Part shown: piece after piece, positions 16,568 through 25,248 of the stretch
How the letters are laid out: the number at the start of each line of letters is the position of its first letter
How positions within the stretch are numbered: position 1 is the first letter of the stretch
DNA from: CAURMH01 sp963525745
GTDB lineage: Bacteria > Pseudomonadota > Gammaproteobacteria > Enterobacterales > Pasteurellaceae
Length of the DNA: 39,364 nt
Direction of reading: 5' to 3'
Assembly: GCA_963525745.1 (NCBI GenBank)
Contig: CAURMH010000007.1
Location: forward strand, 1-39,364
Program-made: the position numbers and the translations under genes
The notes under the pieces: generated by a model
What the model saw: only the letters and a program-made list of their open reading frames with translations
Told to the model about the DNA's origin: nothing
Databases searched by the model: none

Positions 16568-17047
16568 TTATTTGAGTAATAAATAATTGGTTTGTTTGAC
16601 TTCTTCCATCACAACATACGTCCTTGTGTCATTCACGCCGGGCAAACGTAATAAGGTCGTTCCGAGCAACTTGCGGTAAGCGGCCATATCGGCAACGCGA
16701 GTTTTTAATAAATAATCAAAATCGCCGGAAACCAAATGGCACTCCTGAATTTCATCCAATGCTTGAACGGCCGCATTAAATGCTTCAAAAACATCCGGTT
16801 TGCCGCGCACCAATGTAATTTCAACAATGACCAGTAACGGCGAATTCAATAATTCAGGATTAAGTAAAGCGCGATAGCCCATAATGATCCCTTGTTTTTC
16901 AAGGCGCTTAACCCGCTCCAAACAAGGCGTCGGCGAAAGCCCGACCTTTTTCGACAAATCAATATTTGAAATTTTTCCATTATGTTGCAATTCATTGAGG
17001 ATTTTAAGATCAATATTATCAAGCGGTTTAGCGGATTTCTTTTCCAT
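16568..17047 (-). CDS. lrp: leucine-responsive regulatory protein (Lrp/AsnC family)
   Basis: Lrp is a global transcription regulator that senses leucine and amino-acid supply and wraps DNA as octamers. The 159-aa protein has the N-terminal helix-turn-helix ISNIDLSKKVGLSPTPCLER and the C-terminal RAM domain with ECHLVSGDFDYLLKTRV and LPGVNDTRTYVVMEEVKQ, nearly identical to E. coli Lrp (164 aa). The frame stays open for 61 more codons into radA; the ATG complementary to 17045-17047 (MEKKSAKP) fits homologues and has GGA 7 nt upstream. An in-frame ATG four codons earlier is less likely. It shares the lrp-ftsK-lolA order with E. coli. Confidence 0.95.
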   Translation of the reverse strand: MEKKSAKPLDNIDLKILNELQHNGKISNIDLSKKVGLSPTPCLERVKRLEKQGIIMGYRALLNPELLNSPLLVIVEITLVRGKPDVFEAFNAAVQALDEIQECHLVSGDFDYLLKTRVADMAAYRKLLGTTLLRLPGVNDTRTYVVMEEVKQTNYLLLK

Positions 17048-17081
17048 TATGATGTCCATCAATTGTTTAATTTTACGGGGT

Positions 17082-17090
17082 ATTATCGCA
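17082..17090 (-). promoter_or_regulatory. extended -10 promoter of lrp
   Basis: On the minus strand, TGCGATAAT forms an extended -10 element in the 64-nt gap between radA and lrp. It would start transcripts near 17075, about 28 nt before the lrp ATG. No good -35 is present, as is common with extended -10 promoters. Confidence 0.45.
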
Positions 17091-17111
17091 TTTTCCTGTG
17101 ACAATTTTTTA

Positions 17112-18488
17112 TTAAAAATTCTCCAAAACGGCCAACGCATCCGATAATTTTTTAACCGTGAAAACCTGCATATTTTCGACCGCACTTTTCGGTTTATTGG
17201 CAAAAGGCACGATAGCGCGTCTAAAGCCATGTTTTGCCGCTTCGCTGATACGCTCCTGACCGCTTGGCACCGGCCGGATTTCCCCCGCTAGCCCCACTTC
17301 GCCGAAAACTACCAAATCCTGCGGTAACGGGCGATTTCTAAAGCTGGAAATCAAGGCCAGCAATAAAGCCAAATCCGCCCCCGTCTCGGCCACTTTAACC
17401 CCACCGACGACATTAACAAAAACATCCTGATCGGACATTTGCAATCCGCCGTGACGGTGTAATACAGCTAATAACAAAGCTAAGCGGTTTTGTTCCAATC
17501 CGACGGCGACCCGACGTGGATTCGCCAACATAGAATGATCAACCAACGCTTGAATTTCAACCAGTAGCGGACGCGTCCCTTCCCATAACACCATGACCGA
17601 GCTGCCCGGCGTTTGCTCCTCACCGCGACTTAAAAAAATCGCGGAAGGGTTTTTCACTTCGCGCAATCCTTGCTCGGTCATACCGAACACGCCCAATTCA
17701 TTAACGGCGCCAAAGCGATTTTTATGGCTGCGCAAAGTACGAAAACGCGAATCGGCTTCGCCTTCCAGCAATAATGAACAATCTATCGCATGCTCCAGTA
17801 CTTTCGGACCGGCCAACGTGCCGTCTTTGGTAACATGGCCGACCATAATAATCGCCACCTGCCGCGTTTTCGCATAACGGGTCAAAAACGCCGCACATTC
17901 ACGCACTTGCGCCACACTACCGGGCGACGACTGAATGTCGGACAAATGCATAACTTGAATAGAATCCACCACAATAATTTGTGGCTTTAGTTGATCGGCC
18001 AGATTGCAAATTTGCTCCACTGAGGTTTCCGATAGCATTTGTAATCGATCGGGCGGCAATCCGAGACGATTTGCCCGCATGGCGACCTGCTGCAACGATT
18101 CTTCGCCGGTGACATAAAGTGCGGTCATATTTTTCGCTAATCCGCACATGACTTGTAACAGCAGCGTACTTTTCCCCGCGCCGGGATGGCCGCCGATGAG
18201 AATCGCACTGCCCGGCACGATTCCGCCGCCCAGCACGCGATCCAATTCATGAAAGCCGCTGCTAAAACGTGGTGTTTCCTGTAAACTGATTTCCGACAGG
18301 GGTTGAATTTTTGCTCGCGTTTCGCCGGCATAGCCGCTGAAACGCTCGTTTTTAGAATTTGTTGCGGAAACCAACCTCACTTCACTAATCGTGTTCCAGG
18401 CCTTACAGGCAGAACATTGCCCCTGCCAGCGGGAAAATTCCGCCCCGCAATCATTACAAACATAAGCGATTTTCGGCGCTTTTGCCAT
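17112..18488 (-). CDS. radA: DNA repair protein RadA
   Basis: RadA is a hexameric helicase-like ATPase that drives branch migration in recombinational repair and natural transformation. At 458 aa it is full length. The N-terminal zinc finger has Cys11, 14, 25 and 28. Walker A GHPGAGKST is at 100-108, the RadA-specific KNRFG at 256-260, and a Lon-like C-terminal domain follows (GEVGLAGEIRPV). Two USS cores encode MTALYV and KSAVEN. In a naturally competent family this gene may matter for DNA uptake. It begins 12 nt after the upstream triphosphatase gene, so the two probably form an operon. Confidence 0.96.
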   Translation of the reverse strand: MAKAPKIAYVCNDCGAEFSRWQGQCSACKAWNTISEVRLVSATNSKNERFSGYAGETRAKIQPLSEISLQETPRFSSGFHELDRVLGGGIVPGSAILIGGHPGAGKSTLLLQVMCGLAKNMTALYVTGEESLQQVAMRANRLGLPPDRLQMLSETSVEQICNLADQLKPQIIVVDSIQVMHLSDIQSSPGSVAQVRECAAFLTRYAKTRQVAIIMVGHVTKDGTLAGPKVLEHAIDCSLLLEGEADSRFRTLRSHKNRFGAVNELGVFGMTEQGLREVKNPSAIFLSRGEEQTPGSSVMVLWEGTRPLLVEIQALVDHSMLANPRRVAVGLEQNRLALLLAVLHRHGGLQMSDQDVFVNVVGGVKVAETGADLALLLALISSFRNRPLPQDLVVFGEVGLAGEIRPVPSGQERISEAAKHGFRRAIVPFANKPKSAVENMQVFTVKKLSDALAVLENF

Positions 18489-18500
18489 GAATCAAATCCT

Positions 18501-19583
18501 CTATTTTATCAATGTTAAACGCATCAAATTGATCATCCGCATCATATAATCGCGATGGGTTAACAACGCACGTAATTTTTCTATCGTTTGAACATTATCT
18601 CTGCTTTCGCTGTGAAAACGGATCAGCGCCTTAATTTCTTCCTGTAGCGCCCGATGGCTTGCCGCGAGACTCGGTAAAATCGTTTGGGCGGCCAATTCAT
18701 TCTCAACCTGATTAACCGACATCAAGCCGTTTTCCCATAATTCGATATTTTCCACATAATAATGATACAGATTAAAAAATGCGCCGACCCGTTCAACGGT
18801 TTGCACGAAGTTTGACGCCAAAAGTGCGGTCGGTTTCGACAACGTTTCTTCGATTAATTGCTGCTCTATTTTCAATAAACAGGCTGATTTTTCTCGAAAA
18901 TCGACCGTACTTTGCCGATTTTCCGCGTTTTCCGTCGCTAAAAAACGGCGCCAAATCGTCGGCCAATCAAACGCCGAGCCCGCTTTATCGCCCTCGCTTA
19001 ATCGATACCCCCGCAGGGCCTTACTCACCCCGCTAAAATAAATATCCCATTCAAAAGGCAGATCGGCAACAAATCGGAAAAGTTCATCAAGCGAACCCGT
19101 TTTAAGCTCAAATTCAATTTCGCAAATCGGTTGCGTTTTGTTATTTGAAATAATTTTGCCCTGATCAAACGCCGCTTCAATTTGTGCCCGCTCAAATTGT
19201 ATCCGCCACAAAGTGCGGTCAAAATCGGTGGAAAAAATCGGGACGAGAGGCGCCTGCGGTAAGTCGCGAAACGGATAAAGCGCATTTAATCGCTCGGTCG
19301 TCGGCGATTCGTTTTCCGCTAAGGGTAGATCATATTCAGGGCGAAGATGTAAACCGCCCCGCACATCACCATTGGTTTTTAGCGTTAAGGTTCTCCGATT
19401 ATTTTCGCAACGAACGCGTAACCCCATTTTTTGTTGCGCTAAAAAATTATCGGGATAATCGTAATATGTATTTTTTAAAAAAACGGTTTTATTTTCTAAT
19501 AGCTTGAATTGATTAAGATATTGCTGTAATAACGGAAGGGCCTGCGGCGTCACGGCAAGCTTTAATTCAATTTCGGTATTCAT
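18501..19583 (-). CDS. ygiF: CYTH-domain inorganic triphosphatase (YgiF-like)
   Basis: CYTH enzymes hydrolyse triphosphate using acidic residues and divalent metal inside a beta tunnel. The N-terminus MNTEIELKLAV holds the family ExExK signature (Glu4, Glu6, Lys8). Further charged strands follow: GLRVRCENNRRTLTLK, EYDLPL and ICEIEFELKTG. After about residue 195 comes a helical, His/Arg-containing region that resembles a short or degenerate CHAD domain. At 360 aa it is shorter than E. coli YgiF (433). In E. coli ygiF stands beside ygiM and cca, as here except for the intervening phosphate-transport pair. Function is by homology. Confidence 0.85.
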   Translation of the reverse strand: MNTEIELKLAVTPQALPLLQQYLNQFKLLENKTVFLKNTYYDYPDNFLAQQKMGLRVRCENNRRTLTLKTNGDVRGGLHLRPEYDLPLAENESPTTERLNALYPFRDLPQAPLVPIFSTDFDRTLWRIQFERAQIEAAFDQGKIISNNKTQPICEIEFELKTGSLDELFRFVADLPFEWDIYFSGVSKALRGYRLSEGDKAGSAFDWPTIWRRFLATENAENRQSTVDFREKSACLLKIEQQLIEETLSKPTALLASNFVQTVERVGAFFNLYHYYVENIELWENGLMSVNQVENELAAQTILPSLAASHRALQEEIKALIRFHSESRDNVQTIEKLRALLTHRDYMMRMINLMRLTLIK

Positions 19584-19610
19584 GCGATTTTCCTTTAGCC
19601 TAACTGTTTA

Positions 19611-19638
19611 AATATACATGAGTTATCCGTCAAATCAA
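19611..19638 (-). promoter_or_regulatory. possible promoter of ygiF-radA
   Basis: On the minus strand, -35 TTGATT (19633-19638) and -10 TATATT (19611-19616) are separated by 16 bp, about 25 nt before the ygiF ATG. The divergent DUF47 gene has a possible -10, TATCAT (19672-19677), but no good -35. No clear Pho box was seen in the 129-nt gap. Confidence 0.4.
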
Positions 19639-19712
19639 GATCTTTTTCGTGTATTTTCATTACAAATCAGGTATCATGCACGCCACTTTTTTCTTTCGGG
19701 AGCGCTTATTTT

Positions 19713-20393
19713 ATGGCAATGAACAATATTATTGGATTATTTGCCCATTCTCCGTTAAAACCTTTACAAAAACATTCGGTTAAAGTAACGGAATGTTGCG
19801 ATTTATTAATTCCCTTTTTTGAAGCTACGGCGGCAAAAAACTGGGAAAGTGCAGAGCAATATCGCTTAAAAATCGTTCAATGCGAGCGCGAAGCGGATAT
19901 GTTAAAACGTGAAATTCGTTTGAAATTACCGCGCGGTTTATTTTTACCCATCGATCGCACGGATTTGCTCGAATTGGTGACGCAACAGGATAAACTGGCG
20001 AATTATGCTAAAGATATTGCCGGCCGAGTAATTGGGCGCCAGTTAGGTATTCCGGAGCAAATGCAGGCCGATTTTATTTGCTATTTGAAGCGAAGTTTGG
20101 ATGCGATTCATCAAGCGCATCGCGTAATTGATGAAGTCGACGGATTATTGGAAACCGGCTTTAAAGGTCGAGAATTAAAATTAGCGAACAATATGATTAA
20201 TGAACTTGATGCCATTGAAGACGATACCGATCAGATGCAAATTCAATTGCGTAAAATGTTGCTGGGCATTGAAAGTCATTATAATCCTATTGATGTGATG
20301 TTCCTCTACAAAATCCTAGAATGGGTCGGCGTCCTTGCCGATCAGGCGCAACGTGTCGGCTCACGTATTGAATTGATGTTAGCCCGTTCATAA
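19713..20393 (+). CDS. TIGR00153/DUF47 family Pit accessory protein (PhoU-like)
   Basis: This 226-aa all-helical cytosolic protein belongs to the DUF47/PhoU-related family that is regularly paired with Pit phosphate transporters (HI1603 in Haemophilus). Recognisable parts are NNIIGLFAHSPLKPLQKHS, CEREADMLKREIRLKLPRGLFLPIDRTDLLELV and the repeated acidic helices around ELDAIEDDTDQ. It probably modulates the transporter encoded 16 nt downstream; the biochemical role is not firmly known. The start follows CGGGAG in an otherwise AT-rich leader. Confidence 0.88.
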   Translation: MAMNNIIGLFAHSPLKPLQKHSVKVTECCDLLIPFFEATAAKNWESAEQYRLKIVQCEREADMLKREIRLKLPRGLFLPIDRTDLLELVTQQDKLANYAKDIAGRVIGRQLGIPEQMQADFICYLKRSLDAIHQAHRVIDEVDGLLETGFKGRELKLANNMINELDAIEDDTDQMQIQLRKMLLGIESHYNPIDVMFLYKILEWVGVLADQAQRVGSRIELMLARS

Positions 20394-20409
20394 TCACCAC
20401 ATAGGAAAA

Positions 20410-21675
20410 ATGATGGAAATTATTAATCAATACGGTTCATGGTTGGTGCTGATCACTGCCGCATTCGGCTTTTTTATGGCATTCGGTATCGGCGCCAATG
20501 ACGTTTCAAACTCCATGGGAACCTCGGTCGGTTCGGGCACCATTACCGCCAAGCAAGCGATTATTATCGCCTTAATTTTTGAATCAGCCGGCGCTTATTT
20601 AGCCGGCGGCGAAGTGACCGAAACCATCAAAAGCGGCGTTATCGATCCGACTAAATTTACCGAAATGCCCGATATTCTTGCGCTCGGCATGCTCGCTTCC
20701 CTCTTTGCTTCGGGCGCATGGCTGTTTATTGCAACCAAAATGGGCTGGCCTGTTTCCGGAACCCATACGATTATCGGGGCGCTGATCGGTTTTGCCTGTA
20801 TCACCATCGGCCCCGGTTCGGTCGATTGGTCTGAAATCGGGCGTATTGTCGGAAGTTGGTTTGTCACGCCGGTTATTGCGGGCATTCTGGCTTACGCCAT
20901 TTTCGCCAGTATCCAGAAGTTAATTTTCGATACCGACGCGCCGTTAAAAAACGCGCAGAAATACGGCCCTTATTATATGGGCGTCACGGCGTTTGTTCTC
21001 TCTATCGTCACGATGACAAAAGGACTGGTGCATGTCGGTTTGCGTTTAGAAACCCATGAAACGTTTATTATTTCCCTCTTAATCAGCGTTGTCGGCATTC
21101 TTTATTTTCATTTTTATTTCCGCAGCGCACAATTTGTTAATCAGGCGACTAAAGGCGCCTTTGGTGCGGTCGAAAAAGTATTCAGCATTTTAATGCTATT
21201 AACCGCTTGCGCAATGGCTTTTGCGCACGGTTCAAACGATGTTGCCAATGCTATCGGCCCGCTTTCGGCGGTGGTCTCCATTGTGGAAAATCAAGGGCAA
21301 ATCGTTTCTCACAGTCCGCTAGCCTGGTGGATTTTGCCGCTTGGCGCCTTAGGCATTGCGCTCGGTCTCATTATCATGGGACAAAAAGTGATGGCAACCG
21401 TTGGTTCAGGCATTACCGATTTAACGCCAAGCCGTGGTTTTGCGGCTCAATTTTCCACCGCAATGACGGTTGTCGTCGCCTCCGGAACCGGATTACCGAT
21501 TTCCACGACACAAACGCTAGTCGGCGCCATCCTCGGTATCGGTTTTGCACGCGGTATCGCCGCCTTAAACTTAACCGTTATTCGCAATATTATCAGTTCA
21601 TGGATTGTGACATTACCGGCCGGCGGTTTCTTTGCCGTGGTGATTTTTTATTTACTACGTGCGATTTTTCATTAA
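20410..21675 (+). CDS. pit: PiT family inorganic phosphate transporter
   Basis: PiT proteins import phosphate (as metal phosphate or with a cation) across the inner membrane. The 421-aa protein is strongly hydrophobic. It shows the internal duplication typical of PF01384: GIGANDVSNSMGTSVGSGTIT near the N-terminus and AHGSNDVANAIGPLSAVV in the second half. The paired motifs WPVSGTHTIIGALIG and LPISTTQTLVGAILG are also present. It is cotranscribed with the DUF47 gene and closed by an inverted USS pair with a T-rich tail. Confidence 0.93.
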   Translation: MMEIINQYGSWLVLITAAFGFFMAFGIGANDVSNSMGTSVGSGTITAKQAIIIALIFESAGAYLAGGEVTETIKSGVIDPTKFTEMPDILALGMLASLFASGAWLFIATKMGWPVSGTHTIIGALIGFACITIGPGSVDWSEIGRIVGSWFVTPVIAGILAYAIFASIQKLIFDTDAPLKNAQKYGPYYMGVTAFVLSIVTMTKGLVHVGLRLETHETFIISLLISVVGILYFHFYFRSAQFVNQATKGAFGAVEKVFSILMLLTACAMAFAHGSNDVANAIGPLSAVVSIVENQGQIVSHSPLAWWILPLGALGIALGLIIMGQKVMATVGSGITDLTPSRGFAAQFSTAMTVVVASGTGLPISTTQTLVGAILGIGFARGIAALNLTVIRNIISSWIVTLPAGGFFAVVIFYLLRAIFH

Positions 21676-21681
21676 CAAATA

Positions 21682-21718
21682 AAAGTGCGGTTAAAAACGA
21701 CCGCACTTTCTTATTTTT
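21682..21718 (+). terminator. USS-pair intrinsic terminator after pit
   Basis: Exact, opposed cores AAAGTGCGGT (21682-21691) and ACCGCACTTT (21700-21709) form a 10-bp stem with an 8-nt loop, followed by CTTATTTTT. This is the best formed of the USS-pair terminators in the window. Confidence 0.8.
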
Positions 21719-21729
21719 AAGGAAGGAAT

Positions 21730-22338
21730 ATGTTAAAGCGCAATAAAATTTTACTTTCCTGCTTATTACTGGGAACGGGAATTTCCGCCTATGCAGAAAC
21801 CCTCTATGTTACCGAAAACTTAACGACCTATTTACGACGGGGCGCGGGGGAGCAATTTCGTCTTGCCGGTACGATCCAGGCCGGCGAAGCCGTGACAGCC
21901 TTAGAACAACAGGGTAAATATACGCTAATTCGCGATACGAAAAACCGTGAAGCGTGGATTTTAACCAATGAGTTAACCCGTGTACCAAGCAGTAAAGAAG
22001 AAAATCCGAAGCTCAAAGCGCAAGTACAAGAACTCACGTTAAAGCTGCGTCGTTTAGATGCCGATTGGCAACAACGTACGGCAGAAATGCAACGACGTAC
22101 AAAACAGGCGGAACAACAAAGCAGCGGGCTGCTTGAGCAAAATTCGCAATTAAAACGCGAATTGGAAATCATCAAAAACCAAAATCGCGATTTAGAAGCA
22201 GTTTTAGACGCCGGCAAACGCGAAATTGCCATTCAGTGGTTCATTTACGGAGGAATGGTTTTGGGAATCGGTTTACTCCTCGGATTGTTTACACCGTATA
22301 TGATTCCGAAACGCAAACGCCACGACGCTTGGCATTAA
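21730..22338 (+). CDS. ygiM: TIGR04211 family SH3 domain protein (YgiM-like)
   Basis: A 202-aa envelope protein. Residues 1-22 form a signal peptide ending AYA before ETLYV. A bacterial SH3 domain follows (about 24-88; YLRRGAGEQFRLAGTIQAG). Then comes a coiled coil rich in Gln/Glu/Lys (about 90-165), and a C-terminal membrane helix (about 168-190) with a basic tail. The bulk is predicted periplasmic, anchored in the inner membrane. The exact role is unknown. AAGGAAGGA precedes the ATG. It sits directly behind the pit terminator and 33 nt before cca, the same neighbour as in E. coli. Confidence 0.88.
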   Translation: MLKRNKILLSCLLLGTGISAYAETLYVTENLTTYLRRGAGEQFRLAGTIQAGEAVTALEQQGKYTLIRDTKNREAWILTNELTRVPSSKEENPKLKAQVQELTLKLRRLDADWQQRTAEMQRRTKQAEQQSSGLLEQNSQLKRELEIIKNQNRDLEAVLDAGKREIAIQWFIYGGMVLGIGLLLGLFTPYMIPKRKRHDAWH

Positions 22339-22371
22339 TTCTGTATGAATTTATTTCAGCATTAAGATTAT

Positions 22372-23640
22372 ATGGAAATTTATCTTGTCGGTGGTGCCGT
22401 TCGTGATGGGCTGCTCAATCTTCCGATTAAAGATCGCGATTGGGTTGTTGTGGGCGCAACCCCCGATATATTATTAAGCCAAGGTTATCGACAGGTCGGC
22501 AAAGATTTTCCTGTCTTTCTCCATCCGACAACAAAAGAAGAATACGCCCTTGCCCGAACGGAGCGAAAATCGGGCCGAGGTTATACCGGATTTATTTGTG
22601 ATTTCTCGGCGTCGATCACCCTTGAGCAAGACCTTGCCCGCCGCGATTTAACCATCAATGCTATTGCGCAGGATCTGGACGGTCGCTTTATTGACCCCTT
22701 CCATGGCAGAGCGGATTTAGCACAGCGCCTATTGCGTCATGTTTCTCCCGCCTTTATTGAAGATCCGCTGCGTGTATTACGTGTTGCGCGTTTTGCCGCC
22801 AGATTTTATCAGTTCGGTTTTACCATTGCGGAGGAAACGCTGACATTAATGACCGCACTTAGTCGACAGGGCGAGCTTGAACGGCTGACGCCGGAGCGGG
22901 TTTGGATGGAAACGGAAAAGGCACTGGATGAAAAAAATCCTGAAATCTATTTTCAAACCTTACGTCAAGTGGGTGCATTGAGCGTGCTCTTTCCCGAATT
23001 GGCCGTGTTAGACGGCATACCAAATCCCCCGCAATATCACCCGGAAATCGACAGTTTTCGCCATACCATGCTTGTGCTGCAACAGGCCGTTCAATTAACC
23101 GAAAACACCCCCAAATATAAAAGTGCGGTTCGTTTTGCCGCCATTTGTCACGATTTAGGCAAAGCCCTAACCGATCCGACACAGTGGCCTCATCATTATG
23201 GTCATGAGCAATTGGGCTTAACGCCTGTTCGCGCCTTGTGTCAACGCCTCAAGATCCCCCATTACATTAGCGACCTTGCGCTATTTGGCTGCCAATATCA
23301 TACGCATATCCACAAAGCCTTTGAACTTAAAGCGGCGACTTTACTGAAATTGTTCAACGTCTTTGACGTTTGGCGCAAACCGGAACGCTTCGAGGCCTTT
23401 TTGCTTATTTGCTATGCCGATGCGCGTGGGCGATTGGGTTATGAACAAACCGCTTATCCGCAAATCGAGTACATTCACCGCCTATTGAAAGCTGCGCAAA
23501 AAGTAGATGTTCAACAAATCATTGCCGACGGTTTTGAAAAGCAGGAAATCCGCAATGAACTTAATCGACAACGCCTTATAGCAATCAAGCGACAACAATC
23601 GCCGGCACGCAATGCGCTAAACAAACAGATAACGCAATAG
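22372..23640 (+). CDS. cca: tRNA CCA-pyrophosphorylase (multifunctional CCA protein)
   Basis: The enzyme adds or repairs the CCA end of tRNAs. The 422-aa class II nucleotidyltransferase opens with MEIYLVGGAVRDGLL and the metal-binding KDRDWVVVG. RRDLTINAI and EDPLRVLRVARFAARF follow. A C-terminal HD phosphohydrolase domain is present (HDLGK, and H-x-H in the helix YHTHIHK), as in the gammaproteobacterial multifunctional form. Two USS cores encode MTALSR and KSAVRF. It is part of the ygiM-cca-lolB-ispE-prs run seen in Haemophilus. Confidence 0.95.
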   Translation: MEIYLVGGAVRDGLLNLPIKDRDWVVVGATPDILLSQGYRQVGKDFPVFLHPTTKEEYALARTERKSGRGYTGFICDFSASITLEQDLARRDLTINAIAQDLDGRFIDPFHGRADLAQRLLRHVSPAFIEDPLRVLRVARFAARFYQFGFTIAEETLTLMTALSRQGELERLTPERVWMETEKALDEKNPEIYFQTLRQVGALSVLFPELAVLDGIPNPPQYHPEIDSFRHTMLVLQQAVQLTENTPKYKSAVRFAAICHDLGKALTDPTQWPHHYGHEQLGLTPVRALCQRLKIPHYISDLALFGCQYHTHIHKAFELKAATLLKLFNVFDVWRKPERFEAFLLICYADARGRLGYEQTAYPQIEYIHRLLKAAQKVDVQQIIADGFEKQEIRNELNRQRLIAIKRQQSPARNALNKQITQ

Positions 23641-23706
23641 GTGCTTTACTCAAGAGAGGTTAATATTTAAAATACCGCGCATTAGTCTTTAATTCCGTAA
23701 CGCTCA

Positions 23707-24321
23707 ATGAAACGACTTAAAAAACTTTTTCCGCTTCTGATGGCGCTCGTCTTAAACGCCTGTACATGGGATATGGAACGTCCGACCAATGTACAATACA
23801 TTGAAAAAAACGACCGCACTTGGCAACAACATTTGCAAAAAATCGGCCAAATTACTGCTTATCAAACTAAAGGTCAGATCGGCTATATCAGCCCGCAAGA
23901 ACGTTTTTCAAGCCGCTTTGAATGGCATTATCACACACCGCAGGATTACACCTTAAAATTATATTCGCTCCTCAGCAAATCATCCTTGTCACTACGGATG
24001 CATCCGTCGGGTATCACCGTTACGGACAATCTTGGTCGGCAACAATCCGCCACAGACGCCAAATCGCTCTTACAAGAGATAATCGGAATGGACGTTCCGC
24101 TCGAACAACTGACGCATTGGCTGAAAGGCGAGCCGACGGCGGCCGATTACCACGTGGGAGTAAATCATCTATTAGCCGCTTTCAGCTATCCGTTAAACGG
24201 CACAATCTGGACGGCGGATTATTTAACCTATCATGATAATGCTATGCCGGAAACGATTTTGCTAAAAAATAAAACCACAACGCAAACCTTAAAAATTCGT
24301 ATTGACGCATGGCAATTCTAA
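23707..24321 (+). CDS. lolB: outer-membrane lipoprotein receptor LolB
   Basis: LolB is itself a lipoprotein and receives lipoproteins from LolA to insert them in the outer membrane. The 204-aa precursor has a basic, hydrophobic signal peptide and the lipobox LNAC, with lipidated Cys19. The mature protein shows the LolB pattern AYQTKGQIGYISPQERFSSRFEWHY, LKLYSLLSKSSLSL and QLTHWLKGEP. One USS core encodes NDRTW. The stop overlaps the ispE start (TAATG). Confidence 0.93.
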   Translation: MKRLKKLFPLLMALVLNACTWDMERPTNVQYIEKNDRTWQQHLQKIGQITAYQTKGQIGYISPQERFSSRFEWHYHTPQDYTLKLYSLLSKSSLSLRMHPSGITVTDNLGRQQSATDAKSLLQEIIGMDVPLEQLTHWLKGEPTAADYHVGVNHLLAAFSYPLNGTIWTADYLTYHDNAMPETILLKNKTTTQTLKIRIDAWQF

Positions 24322-25235
24322 TGGAAACTTTTCGATTTTCGATCGCACTTTCACAGCACGACGCCTTGCAATCAGGGCGTTTTCCCTGTCCCGCCAAACT
24401 GAATTTATTTCTTTATATCAACGGCCGCCTAAACAACGGTTATCATGAATTGCAAACATTGTTTCAATTTCTTGATTTTGGCGATTGGTTGACCGTTCAT
24501 CCTCGAACGGATGACAAAATTTGCCTAACGCCGGAAATCGCACAAGTAAAAACGGAAGATAATTTAATTTATCGCGCCGCAAAATTGCTGCAACAAAAAA
24601 CCAAATGCAGATTAGGTGCCGATATTCGTTTGGATAAAATTTTACCGATGGGCGGAGGCCTTGGCGGCGGTTCTTCTAATGCCGCAACAACGTTATTGGT
24701 ACTTAACGCCTTGTGGCAAACCGGTTTAAGCCTTTCGGAGCTTTCCACCATAGGCTTACAATTAGGTGCTGATGTGCCTGTTTTTATTCATGGCCATGCT
24801 GCCTTTGCCGAAGGCGTCGGTGAAAAAATGACGCCATGTGAGCCACAAGAAAAATGGTATTTAGTGCTCAAACCGAGTGTTTCTATTTCTACGGCAGCCA
24901 TATTCGGCCACCCGGATTTAATCCGAAATACGCCTAAAAAAATGCTTGATCAATTGTTAAACGAAAAGTATACCAACGATTGTGAAAAAGTTGTCAAAAA
25001 TCAATATCCGGACGTTGAAAAAGCCCTGCGCTGGTTGTTACAATACGCACCGGCGCGATTAACCGGAACGGGAGCCTGTGTCTTTGCCGAATTTGATGAT
25101 GAAAATTCCGCCAAAGCCCTTCTTCGACGAAAACCCGACGCCTATTTTGGGTTTGTTGCCAAGGGATTAAACTTCTCTCCGTTACATCAGATGCTAAAAA
25201 ATTCTTCAATTTCTCATTTACAATTTAATACCTGA
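24321..25235 (+). CDS. ispE: 4-diphosphocytidyl-2-C-methyl-D-erythritol kinase
   Basis: IspE phosphorylates CDP-ME in the non-mevalonate (MEP) isoprenoid pathway. From this start it is 304 aa. It is a GHMP kinase: PCPAKLNLFLYI near the N-terminus, the ATP loop LPMGGGLGGGSSNAA, GADVPVF with the catalytic Asp, and RLTGTGACVFAEF near the C-terminus. I prefer the ATG at 24321 (METFRFSIALSQ), which overlaps the lolB stop as TAATG and matches the Haemophilus N-terminus. An in-frame ATG at 24309 would overlap lolB by 13 nt. prs follows after 13 nt. Confidence 0.94.
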   Translation: METFRFSIALSQHDALQSGRFPCPAKLNLFLYINGRLNNGYHELQTLFQFLDFGDWLTVHPRTDDKICLTPEIAQVKTEDNLIYRAAKLLQQKTKCRLGADIRLDKILPMGGGLGGGSSNAATTLLVLNALWQTGLSLSELSTIGLQLGADVPVFIHGHAAFAEGVGEKMTPCEPQEKWYLVLKPSVSISTAAIFGHPDLIRNTPKKMLDQLLNEKYTNDCEKVVKNQYPDVEKALRWLLQYAPARLTGTGACVFAEFDDENSAKALLRRKPDAYFGFVAKGLNFSPLHQMLKNSSISHLQFNT

Positions 25236-25248
25236 GGTTAAATTTAAT

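Noticed and set aside
17048..17230. Longer lrp reading frame starting inside radA
   Set aside because: The extra 61 codons overlap radA antiparallel in function only, do not match any Lrp, and the internal ATG has a ribosome site and promoter.
21207..21746. 179-codon ORF in another frame of pit, running into ygiM
   Set aside because: It is out of frame with the clear Pit protein, is rich in Arg, Cys and His as shadow frames are, and has no ribosome site.
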